Assembly (NCBI RefSeq): GCF_003002955.1
Contig: NZ_PVTJ01000011.1
Span: 1-64,000, forward strand
Length of the DNA: 64,000 nt
Reading direction: 5' to 3'
Source of the DNA: Glycomyces artemisiae
GTDB lineage: Bacteria > Actinomycetota > Actinomycetes > Mycobacteriales > Micromonosporaceae
Positions 8,387 to 17,843 of the stretch are shown piece after piece. Numbering within the stretch: position 1 is the stretch's first letter; each line of letters opens with the position of its first letter. The translations under genes were made by a program, and so were the position numbers. The notes beneath the pieces are model-generated. The model had not been told where the DNA came from, did no database searches, and saw only the letters and a program-made list of their open reading frames with translations.

Positions 8387-10351
8387 ATGAGCGAGTTCCT
8401 GCTGTCGGTGTTCGGCGTCGCGTTCAACACCGCGGCGGTCGCATACGTCGCGACCCGGCTGCTCGACGTGCGGTACACGCTGTGGCGCCTGGTCGTGGTC
8501 TCGGTGTGCGGCTACGGCGTCATGCAGTACGGGCTCCTCCCGTCCCTCCTGGCGCCCTTCCGGTTCCGCGAGCCCACCGCGGAGGAGATGCCCGGGACGT
8601 TCGCGGTGTGGGTCCTCGCGCTCGTCACCGCGCCCGTGATCGCGATGATCCTGCTGGTGATCTGGGAGGCCGTGATCCCCACGGGCGCGGTGCCGCCCGC
8701 GCGCACCTGGTTCAAGGGCCTGCGCACCCGGACGCGGCGCACCCGCCGGTACCTCCAGATCCTCGCCATCGCGGCCCGCCACGGCCTCATCGGACTGCTG
8801 CGCGGGCGGCGCCTCTCGGCCCAGGACGCCGAGATGGCGCGGGCGCTGCGGCGCGCGCTCGACGACGCCGGCGTCACGTTCGTGAAGCTCGGGCAGATCC
8901 TCTCGACCCGCCGCGACCTCCTTCCGGCCGTGTACATCGCGGAGCTGTCGAAGCTCCAGGACCAGGCCGCGCCGGTCCCCGGGACGAGCGCCGTGCGCCT
9001 GGTCGAGGCCGCCGCGGGGGCGCCGATCGGCGAGGTGTTCGCGGAGTTCGACCCCGAACCCGTTGCGGCGGCGTCGATCGCGCAGGTCCACACCGCGGTC
9101 CTCCACGGCGGCGAGGCCGTCGTGGTGAAGGTGCGGCGGCCCGGCGCTGACGTCACCGTGGAGCGCGACCTCGACATCATCCGGCGCCTCGCGCGCAGTC
9201 TCGACCGCCACACTTCCTGGGGCCGTTCGATGGACGTGCTCGGGCTGGCCGCCGGGTTCGCCGAGGCGCTCCGCGAGGAGGTCGACTTCACCGTGGAGGC
9301 CCGCAACCTCGCGCAGGTCGCCGCCGCGCACGACCGGCGGCAGGCGGAGGTGCGGGTGCCGCGGCCCCACGCGGACCTGTCGGACGAGCAGGTGCTCGTC
9401 ATGGAGCGCCTGCCGGGCGTCCCGCTCGCTTCTGCGTCGCTCGCGGACCGGGGCCTCGACGGGCGCGTGCTGGCCGCCGCGCTGCTGCGGGAGCTGCTCG
9501 ACGAGATCATGGTCGACGGGATCTTCCACGCCGACCCGCACCCGGGGAACCTCATGCTCCTGGACGACGACCGGATCGGCCTCATCGACTACGGGTCGGT
9601 CGGGCGCCTCGACCGGGAGCTGCGCTCCTCGTTCGAGGCGATCCTCCAGGCCGTCGACCGCCAGGACGGGCCCGCGCTCGCCGACGCCCTCGTCGGCGTC
9701 TCCAGCCGCCCCGACGAGCTCGACCAGACCGGGTTCGAGCGGGCCCTCGGCTCGTTCATGGCCCGCCACCTCGTGCCCGGCGCGGCCCCCGGCATCCGCA
9801 TGTTCACCGAGCTGTTCCGCATCATCGCCAAGTACCGCATCGTGATCCCGCCCGAGCTCGCCGCCGTCTTCCGCACGCTCGCCACCCTCGAAGGGTGCCT
9901 CACCGCGATCGATCCGGGCTTCGACCTCATCGCCGAGGCCCGCGACGTCGGCCAGCGCTACGCCGAGCGGCGCCTGCGGCCCGCCGCGGTGCAGGACCTC
10001 GTCATCGAGGAGGTCCACGACCTGCTCCCGGTGCTGCGGAAGCTCCCCCGCCGGTTCGACCGGCTCCTGGCGTCCGTCGAGTCGGGGCAGCTGTCGGTGA
10101 ACTTCCGGCTCTTCGCGAAGTCGGAGGACCGCCGCACGGTGACCGCGTGGCTGCACCAGGTGCTCCTGACCGTCCTCGCGGCGGCGTCGGGGGTCATGGC
10201 GGTCATGCTGCTGGGCAACGAGTCCGGGCCGATGCTGACCGCGACGTTCACCCTGTTCCAGTTCTTCGGGCTCTCGCTGCTGCTCATCGCGTCGGTGATG
10301 GCGCTGCGGGTGCTGGCGGACATCTTCACGAAGCGCTCGGGGCGCGAGTAG
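8387..10351 (+). CDS. UbiB/AarF (ABC1) family atypical kinase
   Basis: Membrane-anchored atypical kinase/ATPase of 654 residues. Three hydrophobic segments occupy the first 100 residues, and two C-terminal ones form the usual hairpin. Hallmarks are the KxGQ motif (VKLGQILSTRRDLLP), the Ala-rich loop (AASIAQVH), the catalytic Lys (VVVKVRRP), the HRD-like DGIFHADPHPGNLML and DFG-like LIDYGSVGRL. Family members support ubiquinone or other isoprenoid lipid metabolism; in actinobacteria, menaquinone or lipid transport is a guess. GGAAAGG precedes the ATG, and TAGCCT at 8342-8347 may be the -10. It stands alone. Confidence 0.93.
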   Translation: MSEFLLSVFGVAFNTAAVAYVATRLLDVRYTLWRLVVVSVCGYGVMQYGLLPSLLAPFRFREPTAEEMPGTFAVWVLALVTAPVIAMILLVIWEAVIPTGAVPPARTWFKGLRTRTRRTRRYLQILAIAARHGLIGLLRGRRLSAQDAEMARALRRALDDAGVTFVKLGQILSTRRDLLPAVYIAELSKLQDQAAPVPGTSAVRLVEAAAGAPIGEVFAEFDPEPVAAASIAQVHTAVLHGGEAVVVKVRRPGADVTVERDLDIIRRLARSLDRHTSWGRSMDVLGLAAGFAEALREEVDFTVEARNLAQVAAAHDRRQAEVRVPRPHADLSDEQVLVMERLPGVPLASASLADRGLDGRVLAAALLRELLDEIMVDGIFHADPHPGNLMLLDDDRIGLIDYGSVGRLDRELRSSFEAILQAVDRQDGPALADALVGVSSRPDELDQTGFERALGSFMARHLVPGAAPGIRMFTELFRIIAKYRIVIPPELAAVFRTLATLEGCLTAIDPGFDLIAEARDVGQRYAERRLRPAAVQDLVIEEVHDLLPVLRKLPRRFDRLLASVESGQLSVNFRLFAKSEDRRTVTAWLHQVLLTVLAAASGVMAVMLLGNESGPMLTATFTLFQFFGLSLLLIASVMALRVLADIFTKRSGRE

Positions 10352-10399
10352 GGCGCCGTCGCGGCCGCGCCCGCCGCCACCGGTCGGACCGCGTGCGGC

Positions 10400-11038
10400 T
10401 CAACGCCCTTCGACGTCGAGGATGCCGCGCCGGAAGCCCGCCGCCACCGCCGCGGCCCGGTCGTTCACGCCGAGCTTCGCGTAGAGGTGCAGCAGGTGGG
10501 TCTTCACCGTCGCCTCGCTGAGGAACAGCCGCTTCGCGGCCTCCCGGTTCGTGGCGCCGTCGGCGACGAGTTTGAGGATCTCGATCTCCCTGTCGCTCAA
10601 CGCTTCCTGGGGCGCGCGGACCTGGCTCATCAGCCGCGTCGCCACCGCCGGGGCCAGCACCGCCTCGCCCCGGGCCGCGGCGCGGACGGCCCGCACCAGG
10701 TCGTCGCGGCCGGTGTCCTTGAGCAGGTAGCCCGTCGCCCCCGCCTCGATCGCCGGCCGCACGTCCCCCTCGGTGTCGTACGTCGTCAGGACCAGCACCC
10801 GGGCGGGCACGCCGGCCTTCGCCAGCTCCCGGATCGCCTCGACCCCGCCCATGACCGGCATCCGCAGGTCCATGAGGATCACGTCCGGTGCCAGGGCCTT
10901 CGCCATCGCCACGGCCTCGGCGCCGTTCGCGGCCTCGCCGAGCACGTCGAAGCCCGGTTCGGAGGCGAACACGCCTCGGAAGCCGTCGCGGACGATAGGG
11001 TGGTCGTCGGCGATGAGGAGTCGGATGGCGCCGCTCAT
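10400..11038 (-). CDS. Response regulator, NarL/LuxR family
   Basis: Response regulator of 212 residues: a receiver domain with IADDHPIVRDGF and phospho-acceptor Asp57 (VILMDLRMPVMGG), and a C-terminal LuxR helix-turn-helix (LSDREIEILKLVADGATNRE). Its ATG overlaps the kinase TGA as ATGA, so the two are coupled. It is the last gene of a four-gene operon (ABC ATPase, ABC permease, kinase, regulator), an arrangement typical of systems that sense and export membrane-active compounds. Confidence 0.94.
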   Translation of the reverse strand: MSGAIRLLIADDHPIVRDGFRGVFASEPGFDVLGEAANGAEAVAMAKALAPDVILMDLRMPVMGGVEAIRELAKAGVPARVLVLTTYDTEGDVRPAIEAGATGYLLKDTGRDDLVRAVRAAARGEAVLAPAVATRLMSQVRAPQEALSDREIEILKLVADGATNREAAKRLFLSEATVKTHLLHLYAKLGVNDRAAAVAAGFRRGILDVEGR

Positions 11039-12231
11039 GCGGTGGTCCCTTCGCGTGCGGTGGCGGGCAGGGTCGCCGAGACGGCCGTCCCCTCGCCCGG
11101 GGCCGATTCGATCACGAACTCGCCGCCGAGGCGCTCCACCCGGCGGCGCATCGAGGTGAGGCCGAACCCGCCGGCCTCGGCGACCCGCGCGGGGTCGAAC
11201 CCGGCGCCGTCGTCGAGCACGTCGAGCGCCACCACTTCGTCTATATAGGACAGCGTGACCGCGGCGCGGCTCGCGTCCGAGTACTTCGCGGCGTTCGCCA
11301 GCGCCTCCTGCGCCACCCGCAGCAGCGCGGCCTCGACCTCGGGGTGCAGCGGGCGCACCGTGCCGGTGGCCGCGCACTCGGCCGGGACGCCGTGCAGCTC
11401 CGACCACGCCTGGACGACGGCCTCCAGAGCGTCGGGCAGGGCCGCGGCCTCCAACTGCGCGGGCACGACCGCGTGGACGGTCCGGCGCGCCTCGGCCAGG
11501 CCCTCGCGGGCCAGCCGCATGGCCTTGCCCGACCGCTCCTCCCAGTCCGCGGGGCGTTTCACCGCTTCCAGCTGCGCGATGATCCCGGTGAAGCCCTGCG
11601 CGAGCGTGTCGTGGATCTCCGCGGCGATGCGCTGGCGCTCGTCCATGATCCCGGCCTCGCGGGCCTGGACGAGAAGCTGCGCGTGGAGCCCGGCGTTCTC
11701 GGCGAGCGCGGCTTCGAGCCGGTCGACGGTGCGCTTGCGCTCGGCGCTGCGCTCGGCCGTGACGTCCCCGACGAAGCTGAACAGGCCGACCAGGGCCGTG
11801 ATCGCCGCCGTGAACAGCAGGCAGACCAGGAGCTCGGCAGCGGTGCCGGGCAGCCCGAGGTAGGCCGGGACGCTGACGGCGGCGGTGAGCGCGACTCCGG
11901 CGAACCGCTGGTGTCCCTTGAGGAACCGCCACGAGTGCAGGTAGCCGGTGAACCCGAAGAACGCCGTGAACCAGATCGCGCAGGCGCCGAGCGCGGCGAT
12001 GAAGCCGACCAGGACCGCGATGTAGACCCGGCCGGGGAGGCGGCCCGCGGCGAACCGCACCCAGGCCGCCGCGGCGGCGGCGAGGCCGAGGACGGCGGCC
12101 CGGTCGCCGGGCGCCGCGTCCTCGGCGGACCAGTACAGGACCGCGGCGATCACGAGGAGCACGTAGGGCGCCAGGCGCACCTGCGCCTCAAGCCGCCGTT
12201 CCCAGCGGTCGAGGCGTCCGGCGTCCGTCAT
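11035..12231 (-). CDS. Two-component sensor histidine kinase, NarL-type
   Basis: Sensor kinase of 398 residues with about five to six membrane segments (residues 20-155), a short coiled coil (residues 165-195), His207 in RQRIAAEIHDTLAQGF and a C-terminal ATPase domain ending with FGLTSMRRRVERLGG. I chose ATG 12231, 2 bp after the permease stop, with GGGAG inside the permease end as ribosome site. It pairs with the regulator at 10400-11038 and sits behind an ABC exporter it probably controls. Confidence 0.92.
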   Translation of the reverse strand: MTDAGRLDRWERRLEAQVRLAPYVLLVIAAVLYWSAEDAAPGDRAAVLGLAAAAAAWVRFAAGRLPGRVYIAVLVGFIAALGACAIWFTAFFGFTGYLHSWRFLKGHQRFAGVALTAAVSVPAYLGLPGTAAELLVCLLFTAAITALVGLFSFVGDVTAERSAERKRTVDRLEAALAENAGLHAQLLVQAREAGIMDERQRIAAEIHDTLAQGFTGIIAQLEAVKRPADWEERSGKAMRLAREGLAEARRTVHAVVPAQLEAAALPDALEAVVQAWSELHGVPAECAATGTVRPLHPEVEAALLRVAQEALANAAKYSDASRAAVTLSYIDEVVALDVLDDGAGFDPARVAEAGGFGLTSMRRRVERLGGEFVIESAPGEGTAVSATLPATAREGTTA

Positions 12232-12233
12232 GA

Positions 12234-12938
12234 CTACTCCCAGCGGAAGGCGCGCGCCGCGACGGCGCTGATGACCACGGTGTAGGCGGCGAGCAGGAGG
12301 AGGGGCAGGGGGTCGGGGGCCTGGCCCGTCCACGCCAGGCCGAGGCCGGTGCGGAACGCGCCGAGCGGGGTGTACTCGCCGATCCGCGCCAGGCTAGCAG
12401 GCATCTGGCCGGCCGGCTGGATGAGTCCGGCCAGATAAGCCATGGGGAAGTAGAGCAGGACGCCGATCCCGTTGGCAGCCCTGCCGGTCGGGGCGAGGGC
12501 GGCGATGAGCAGGCCGACGGCGAACATCGCGGCGGTGCCGAGGGCGAACACGAGCGCGACGGGCGCGAACCCGGTCGGCAGCGCCAGGCCGAGCACGCCG
12601 CCGGCGACGGCGAGCTGGAGCGCGGTCGCGGCCGCGAGGAGGACCACTTGGAGGAGCATCTGCACGGTGAGAAGGTTCCCGGGCCGCACGGGCGTGGTCG
12701 ACATGCGGCGCAGGATGCCGCGCTCGCGGTAGGAGGCGAGGGTGGTGGGCAGCAGGTAGAGGCCGATGAGGGCGACGGCGATGGCCATGCCCATGGGCAG
12801 CAGGACCGTGTCGGTCGCGTCGGCGGAGGCGCCGAAGACGACGAGGAAGAACAGGGGGATGAGGACGCTGACGAGGGAGCCGGGTTCGCGCACGAGGAGT
12901 TTGGTCTCGACGGCGGCGAGTTTCGCGAAGGCGGTCAT
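12234..12938 (-). CDS. ABC-2 type exporter permease
   Basis: Integral membrane subunit (234 residues, six hydrophobic segments) of an ABC-2 exporter. The segment SYRERGILRRMSTTPVRPGN between helices 2 and 3 is the cytoplasmic coupling motif of DrrB/YadH-type permeases. It follows its ATPase by 22 bp. The substrate is probably a drug, lipid or peptide. Starts at ATG 12938. Confidence 0.91.
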   Translation of the reverse strand: MTAFAKLAAVETKLLVREPGSLVSVLIPLFFLVVFGASADATDTVLLPMGMAIAVALIGLYLLPTTLASYRERGILRRMSTTPVRPGNLLTVQMLLQVVLLAAATALQLAVAGGVLGLALPTGFAPVALVFALGTAAMFAVGLLIAALAPTGRAANGIGVLLYFPMAYLAGLIQPAGQMPASLARIGEYTPLGAFRTGLGLAWTGQAPDPLPLLLLAAYTVVISAVAARAFRWE

Positions 12939-12960
12939 GGCACTGGTTCCTTTGGGGAGG

Positions 12961-13875
<915 letters not shown>

Positions 13876-13982
13876 GCCTCAAGCCTCATCGAGGGCGGGC
13901 CTCGCGGCATCGACTCGCGGGCCGCTTCCGGCGCGCCGACCTCCGTACCCGGGAATACCCGATCGGTTGATGACGGCGGCCC

Positions 13983-13998
13983 CTCCCGCGGACGGGAG
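13983..13998 (-). terminator. Hairpin downstream of the SRPBCC operon
   Basis: CTCCCG / CGGGAG with a 4-nt loop lies about 20 bp beyond the stop of the last SRPBCC gene. There is no U-tract; support is weak to moderate. Confidence 0.4.
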
Positions 13999-14017
13999 CG
14001 GCCGGCCGGGCGGGGCG

Positions 14018-14458
14018 TCACCAGTTGTCGTTCTTGACGTCGTGCGGGGCGGGGTCGCCCTTGCCTTGTTCCACGAGCGCCTTGAGGCTCAGGAGGAACA
14101 CGGCCCACTTGGTGGAGCAGTGGTGCATGAACTCGACGGGCTCGGCCCAGCCCTCGTGCTTGAACAGGAGGACCGCCCAGCCGTCCTCGTCGCGCAGGTC
14201 CCAGTGGACGCGGGTGCCGATCCACTCGGGGGTCCCGCCGACCACCTCCCAGATGACCCGCTTGCCGGGCTCGGATTCGATGACGCGCATGTCGAAGCCG
14301 CCGTCGGGGAAGCGGAAGGCGATCACGCCCCCGGGCGCGGTGTCGCCGGTGGTGTCCTCGGTCCACCAGCCGCGCAGGCCGTCGATCGTGGCGAGGGCCT
14401 CGTAGACGTCGTCGGCGGTGCGGCCTTCGGCGGCGATGCGGTGCAGGATGTCGACCAT
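14018..14458 (-). CDS. SRPBCC (START/AHSA1-like) domain protein
   Basis: Small (146 residues) hydrophobic-pocket protein. It begins VDILHRIAAEGRTADDVYEAL and has WWTEDTTGD and a C-terminal helix (KWAVFLLSLKALVEQGKGDP), the AHSA1/polyketide-cyclase-like fold. AAGGAG sits 8 nt before ATG 14458. It is the third gene of an operon SRPBCC-ArsR-SRPBCC, 4 bp after the ArsR stop. In such ArsR operons these proteins are often uncharacterised ligand-binding or stress proteins. Confidence 0.87.
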   Translation of the reverse strand: MVDILHRIAAEGRTADDVYEALATIDGLRGWWTEDTTGDTAPGGVIAFRFPDGGFDMRVIESEPGKRVIWEVVGGTPEWIGTRVHWDLRDEDGWAVLLFKHEGWAEPVEFMHHCSTKWAVFLLSLKALVEQGKGDPAPHDVKNDNW

Positions 14459-14462
14459 GGTG

Positions 14463-14831
14463 TTACTCCTTTTCGGTGCGTTCGGTCTCGGTGTCGGGTT
14501 CGCCGGTGCGCTGGATGGTCTCGGCGATGCGCTTGATGCGGTCGAGTCGCGAGTCCCATGCGGAGCCCACGGCGTTGAGCTGGGCGACGGCGCGCGCAAG
14601 CTGCGCTTCGTCGACGCGGTAGCGGCGTTCGCGGCCCGCGGCGGCGCCGTGCACCAGGCCGGCCTTGTCGAGGACGGCGAGGTGCTTGGCGACGGCCTGG
14701 CGGGTCACCGGGAGCTGCTCGCTGAGGCTGGTGGCGGTGCCGGAGCCCTCGGCGAGGAGCCGGTCGATCATGCGGCGGCGGGTCGGGTCGCCGACCGCCG
14801 ACCACAGGTCGTCGTCGACGCGGGTGCTCAT
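14463..14831 (-). CDS. ArsR family transcriptional repressor
   Basis: Winged-helix repressor of 122 residues: VGDPTRRRMIDRLLAEG, then the recognition region SLSEQLPVTRQAVAKHLAVLDKAGLV. No metal-binding CxC motif is present, so it belongs to the non-metal group usually linked to AHSA1 genes. Its ATG overlaps the upstream SRPBCC stop as ATGA. Two identical-layout sites GCAAC-N5-GTTGC upstream of the operon are its probable operators, implying autoregulation. Confidence 0.92.
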   Translation of the reverse strand: MSTRVDDDLWSAVGDPTRRRMIDRLLAEGSGTATSLSEQLPVTRQAVAKHLAVLDKAGLVHGAAAGRERRYRVDEAQLARAVAQLNAVGSAWDSRLDRIKRIAETIQRTGEPDTETERTEKE

Positions 14832-15289
14832 CGGGCGGCCTTCGCGGCGGCCGCGGGCAGCCGCGGGACGAAGAAGTCCCAGCCCCGGACGTGGGCCGCG
14901 TACTCCTCGGCGATGACGGCCTCGGTCCAGCCGCGCTCGCGGAACCCGGTCTCGGTCATGCGCAGGAGCGTCCCGGCGCCGACGGGTTCGAGCTCGAACG
15001 TGACGAGGAACGAGTTCCCCTTCGCGGCCTCCTCCCCTTCGGCGTGCGTCCACCGGAACGCGAACATCCGCGGCGGGTCGGCGTCGACCACGGTGAACTG
15101 CTCCCACTGGACCGTCCCGTCCGCCTCCCGGAACCCGATCCGCCCGGCCTTGCCGGGGACGGGCTCGTACTGGGCCTCGTCGGGCCACCAGTCCTTCACG
15201 TGCTCGGGGTCGCTCACCACCTGGAAGACGACCTCCGGCGCCGCGTCGATCCGGATCTCGCGCTCGATCGTCCCGAATTCCTCGTTCAT
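14828..15289 (-). CDS. SRPBCC (AHSA1-like) domain protein
   Basis: First gene of the ArsR operon (153 residues). It has the N-terminal strand IEREIRIDAAPEVVFQVV, then DWWPDEAQYEPVPGKAG and the C-terminal AHVRGWDFFVPRLP helix, as in AHSA1/SRPBCC proteins. AGGAG precedes the ATG. It is translationally coupled to ArsR (ATGA). Function is not predictable beyond ligand binding. Confidence 0.9.
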   Translation of the reverse strand: MNEEFGTIEREIRIDAAPEVVFQVVSDPEHVKDWWPDEAQYEPVPGKAGRIGFREADGTVQWEQFTVVDADPPRMFAFRWTHAEGEEAAKGNSFLVTFELEPVGAGTLLRMTETGFRERGWTEAVIAEEYAAHVRGWDFFVPRLPAAAAKAAR

Positions 15290-15305
15290 GTCCCTCTCCT
15301 AACGC

Positions 15306-15365
15306 GCAACCTTTGGTTGCTTTTAAAGTTAGCAGGGATCCGCGCAACGCGCAACGTTTTGTTGC
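15306..15365 (-). promoter_or_regulatory. ArsR operon promoter with two operators
   Basis: Two sites share the form GCAAC-N5-GTTGC: GCAACCTTTGGTTGC (15306-15320) and GCAACGTTTTGTTGC (15351-15365). Between and over them, reading leftward, lie TTGCGC (15354-15349) and TAACTT (15331-15326) with a 17-bp spacer, a credible -35/-10. The distal operator overlaps the -35, and the proximal one covers the start of transcription, consistent with repression by the ArsR protein. Confidence 0.65.
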
Positions 15366-15381
15366 ATGTTTTCGGGCGGGA

Positions 15382-15852
15382 TTACTTCCGCGGGTGGTCC
15401 GCAGTGCACCAGACCTCGGCGTCGGCGATGAACGCGCTGGACATCGGTCCGTCCTCGTCCACCCGCGGCCCGCCGGGCAGCGGCTCGCCGCCGACGGCGA
15501 TCACCGCCTCGCGGCACGGGATCCAGACCGTCGAGAGGATATGCGGGACCCCGCCCAGGTCGTAGTCGTCCTTGCGGGTCAGGTACCGCTCGATCGGCCC
15601 GGAGATCGCGACCGACACGTCGTCGGCCGCGGCCGTCAGACCCGTGGCGAGGTCGAGGTCGAAGGACACCTCGGCCGTCGTGAACTCCGGCTCCGACCAG
15701 GCGATGTCCCCGGTCAACTTGATGTACCGGTTGAACTCCGTCCCCAGCCAGCGCCCCAGCTCCGGGTCGGGCCCGATGATCCGAACCCGGCCGGGCACGG
15801 CGAGCACCAGCGCGCGCCCGGGGCCGCGCACCGACCAGTCCACCCGCCACAC
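15382..15852 (-). CDS. Conserved-looking hypothetical protein, possibly 5'-frameshifted
   Basis: I do not recognise the family. The readable protein (156 residues from GTG 15852) is acidic and soluble, with VDWSVRGPGRALVLAVPG near the start and a C-terminal VWCTADHPRK. The GTG has no ribosome site. A better N-terminus begins at ATG 15931 in another frame, 6 nt after a TATCGT -10 (leaderless form). That frame reads MTLLLMGANPCATVFDGG and joins this frame if one unit of a CGCC x4 tract (15868-15883) is removed, giving 181 residues. It is therefore either a frameshifted gene, a phase-variable one, or a sequencing error. Confidence 0.6.
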   Translation of the reverse strand: MWRVDWSVRGPGRALVLAVPGRVRIIGPDPELGRWLGTEFNRYIKLTGDIAWSEPEFTTAEVSFDLDLATGLTAAADDVSVAISGPIERYLTRKDDYDLGGVPHILSTVWIPCREAVIAVGGEPLPGGPRVDEDGPMSSAFIADAEVWCTADHPRK

Positions 15853-15867
15853 CGAGGCGTACGCGAC

Positions 15868-15883
15868 CGCCCGCCCGCCCGCC
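15868..15883. repeat. CGCC tetranucleotide tract (4 copies)
   Basis: Four tandem CGCC units sit exactly where the reading frame of the neighbouring leftward gene breaks. Loss of one unit restores a continuous frame from ATG 15931. Confidence 0.7.
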
Positions 15884-15937
15884 GTCGAACACCGTCGCGC
15901 ACGGGTTGGCGCCCATGAGAAGCAGGGTCATGGGGCC

Positions 15938-15943
15938 ACGATA
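15938..15943 (-). promoter_or_regulatory. -10 element, leaderless start at ATG 15931
   Basis: TATCGT on the minus strand is 6 nt before ATG 15931, with no Shine-Dalgarno sequence. It supports 15931 as the original start of the interrupted gene. Confidence 0.4.
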
Positions 15944-15977
15944 GACCGGGCGACCGGCCAGCACGCGCCCGCTTCAG

Positions 15978-15983
15978 TAGGGT
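15978..15983 (+). promoter_or_regulatory. -10 element of leaderless methyltransferase transcript
   Basis: TAGGGT lies 7 nt before GTG 15991; no ribosome site precedes that GTG. Confidence 0.4.
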
Positions 15984-15990
15984 GGCCGTT

Positions 15991-16842
15991 GTGGCGAATG
16001 AATCGATGCGGCAGAACTGGACCGACGGGGCCGCCTGGTGGGTGAAGAACGAGGCGGTGTTCGACGCGGTGTTCGCGCCGGTGACCGCCGCGATCATGGA
16101 GCGGGCGCGGCCGGAGGCCTGGCAGCGGGTGCTCGACGTGGGCTGCGGGAGCGGGACGCTGCTGGAGCGGAGCGTCGCGGCCGGGGCTTCGGCTGCGGGC
16201 GTTGACATCTCGGAGGGGATGGCCGCGGCGGCGAGGCGGCGCGTGCCCGAAGCGGCCGTGGTCGTCGCCGACGCGCAGACCGCCGACCTCCTCGCCGAAC
16301 TCCCCGGCGACCCGTTCGACCTGGTCGTCTCCCGGTTCGGGGTCATGTTCTTCGACGACCCCGAGGCCGCGTTCGCGAACATGCGCAAGGCGACCGCGCC
16401 CGGCGCGCGGCTCGTGTTCGCGTGCTGGCGGAGCGCGGCCGAGAACCCGATGTTCGGCATGGGGTCGAGCGTCCTCACCGCGCGGCTCGACCCGCCGCCC
16501 GGGCCCGAGGAGCCCGGCGCGCCCGGGCCGACCGCGTTCGCCGACCGCGAGCGGCTCGCCGCGATCCTCGAAGACGCCGGATGGGCGCCGCGGATCGAGG
16601 CGTTCGACTTCACGGTCGACTACGGCTACAACGGGACCGACGGCGTCGAGGAGCGGCTCACGAGCGTCGAGAGCGGCGGCGTCGGGCGCATGGCCCGCGA
16701 GCAGCTGCTCCCCCGCCTCGGCGAGGACGGCTGGGCCGCGCTCCTCGACGAGGTCCGCGCCGAGCTGCGGCGCCACCTCGTGGACGGCGTGCTGCGCTTC
16801 CCCGGCGCCGTCTGGCTGGTCGACGCCGCCGACCCCGACTGA
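15991..16842 (+). CDS. SAM-dependent methyltransferase, class I
   Basis: Rossmann-fold methyltransferase of about 283 residues. Motif I is VLDVGCGSGTL, the acidic end of strand 2 is GVDISEGM, and motif IV is FDLVVSRFGVMFFDDPEAAF. The C-terminal part is an Asp/Glu-rich substrate domain. The start is taken as GTG 15991 because of the leaderless promoter; in-frame GTG 15982 and ATG 16006 are alternatives. It resembles UbiE/COQ5-like small-molecule methyltransferases; the substrate is unknown. A DMT transporter follows 23 bp downstream. Confidence 0.88.
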   Translation: MANESMRQNWTDGAAWWVKNEAVFDAVFAPVTAAIMERARPEAWQRVLDVGCGSGTLLERSVAAGASAAGVDISEGMAAAARRRVPEAAVVVADAQTADLLAELPGDPFDLVVSRFGVMFFDDPEAAFANMRKATAPGARLVFACWRSAAENPMFGMGSSVLTARLDPPPGPEEPGAPGPTAFADRERLAAILEDAGWAPRIEAFDFTVDYGYNGTDGVEERLTSVESGGVGRMAREQLLPRLGEDGWAALLDEVRAELRRHLVDGVLRFPGAVWLVDAADPD

Positions 16843-16865
16843 ACCCGCGATGAGAGCCGAACCCC

Positions 16866-17843
16866 TTGAGCACCGATAGATCCACGTGGCTCGCCGTCGC
16901 GGCCCTCGTCGGCGCGGCCCTGTTCTGGGCCGGGAACTACGTGATCGGCCAGCGCGCCGTCGAGGCGATCGACCCGCTCAGCCTGGTGCTGCTGCGCTGG
17001 GCGCTCGCGTTCGCGCCGCTGCTGGTGATCGCGCAGCTCGTGGAGCGGCCGCGCTGGCGGGAGGTCGCGCGGGCGTGGCCGTGGCTGCTCGCGCTGAGCG
17101 CCTTCGGGATCGTGGGCTACAACCTGCCGCTGTACGCGGCGCTGGAGCACACCGACGCGTTCAGCGCGTCGCTGGTGAACGCGTTCAATCCGGCGCTCAT
17201 CACGCTCGCGGCGGCGGTGTTCCTGCGCGAGCGGCTGACGCCGCTGTCGGTGGGCGGGGTGATCATCGCGCTCGCGGGGGTGCTCGTGGTGCTCTCCGAC
17301 GGGGACCTGGGGTCGCTGTTCCACGGTGGGTTCGGGACCGGCGAGCTGCTCATGCTGGTGGCGATCACGGCGTGGACGGCGTACACGATCCTGGGGCGGC
17401 GGGCGCCGCGGCTGCCGCCGGTGACGTCGACGGCCGTGCAGTCGGGGGTCGCGGTGGTCGTGCTGGCGCCGTTCAGCCTCGCGTCGGGCGGGCCGGCATG
17501 GCCGGAGACGGGGGCGGCGCTGGGGTCGCTCGTGTTCATCGTGGTGTTCCCGTCGGTGCTGTCGTACCTGCTGTGGAACCATGCGCTGACGGTGGTCCCG
17601 CCGGGCCGGGCGGGCGTGTTCCTCAACCTGATCACGGTGTTCACGGCGGTGTTCACGATCCTCGCGGGCGAGCCGTGGACGGCGGCGCAGGTGGTGGGCG
17701 GCGCGGTCGTCATCGGCGGCGTGGTGCTCACCAACTGGAAGGCGTTCCGCGGGACCGGGGCGGACCCCGGTCCCGCCGCGGGTCGCTACTCGGGCTCGCC
17801 GGGCATCGCGGAGGGGTCGAAGGCGAGGAGCTCCCACGAGTGA
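16866..17843 (+). CDS. EamA/DMT family transporter
   Basis: Ten-helix drug/metabolite transporter (325 residues) made of two EamA halves. The first begins WLAVAALVGAALFWAGNYV and contains LRWALAFAP; the second contains FPSVLSYLLWNHAL and a C-terminal VVGGAVVIGGVVLTNW. The only plausible start is TTG 16866. The last 58 bp overlap the 3' end of the convergent VOC gene, so the hydrophilic tail after residue 300 is antisense to it. The exported substrate is unknown. Confidence 0.9.
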   Translation: MSTDRSTWLAVAALVGAALFWAGNYVIGQRAVEAIDPLSLVLLRWALAFAPLLVIAQLVERPRWREVARAWPWLLALSAFGIVGYNLPLYAALEHTDAFSASLVNAFNPALITLAAAVFLRERLTPLSVGGVIIALAGVLVVLSDGDLGSLFHGGFGTGELLMLVAITAWTAYTILGRRAPRLPPVTSTAVQSGVAVVVLAPFSLASGGPAWPETGAALGSLVFIVVFPSVLSYLLWNHALTVVPPGRAGVFLNLITVFTAVFTILAGEPWTAAQVVGGAVVIGGVVLTNWKAFRGTGADPGPAAGRYSGSPGIAEGSKARSSHE

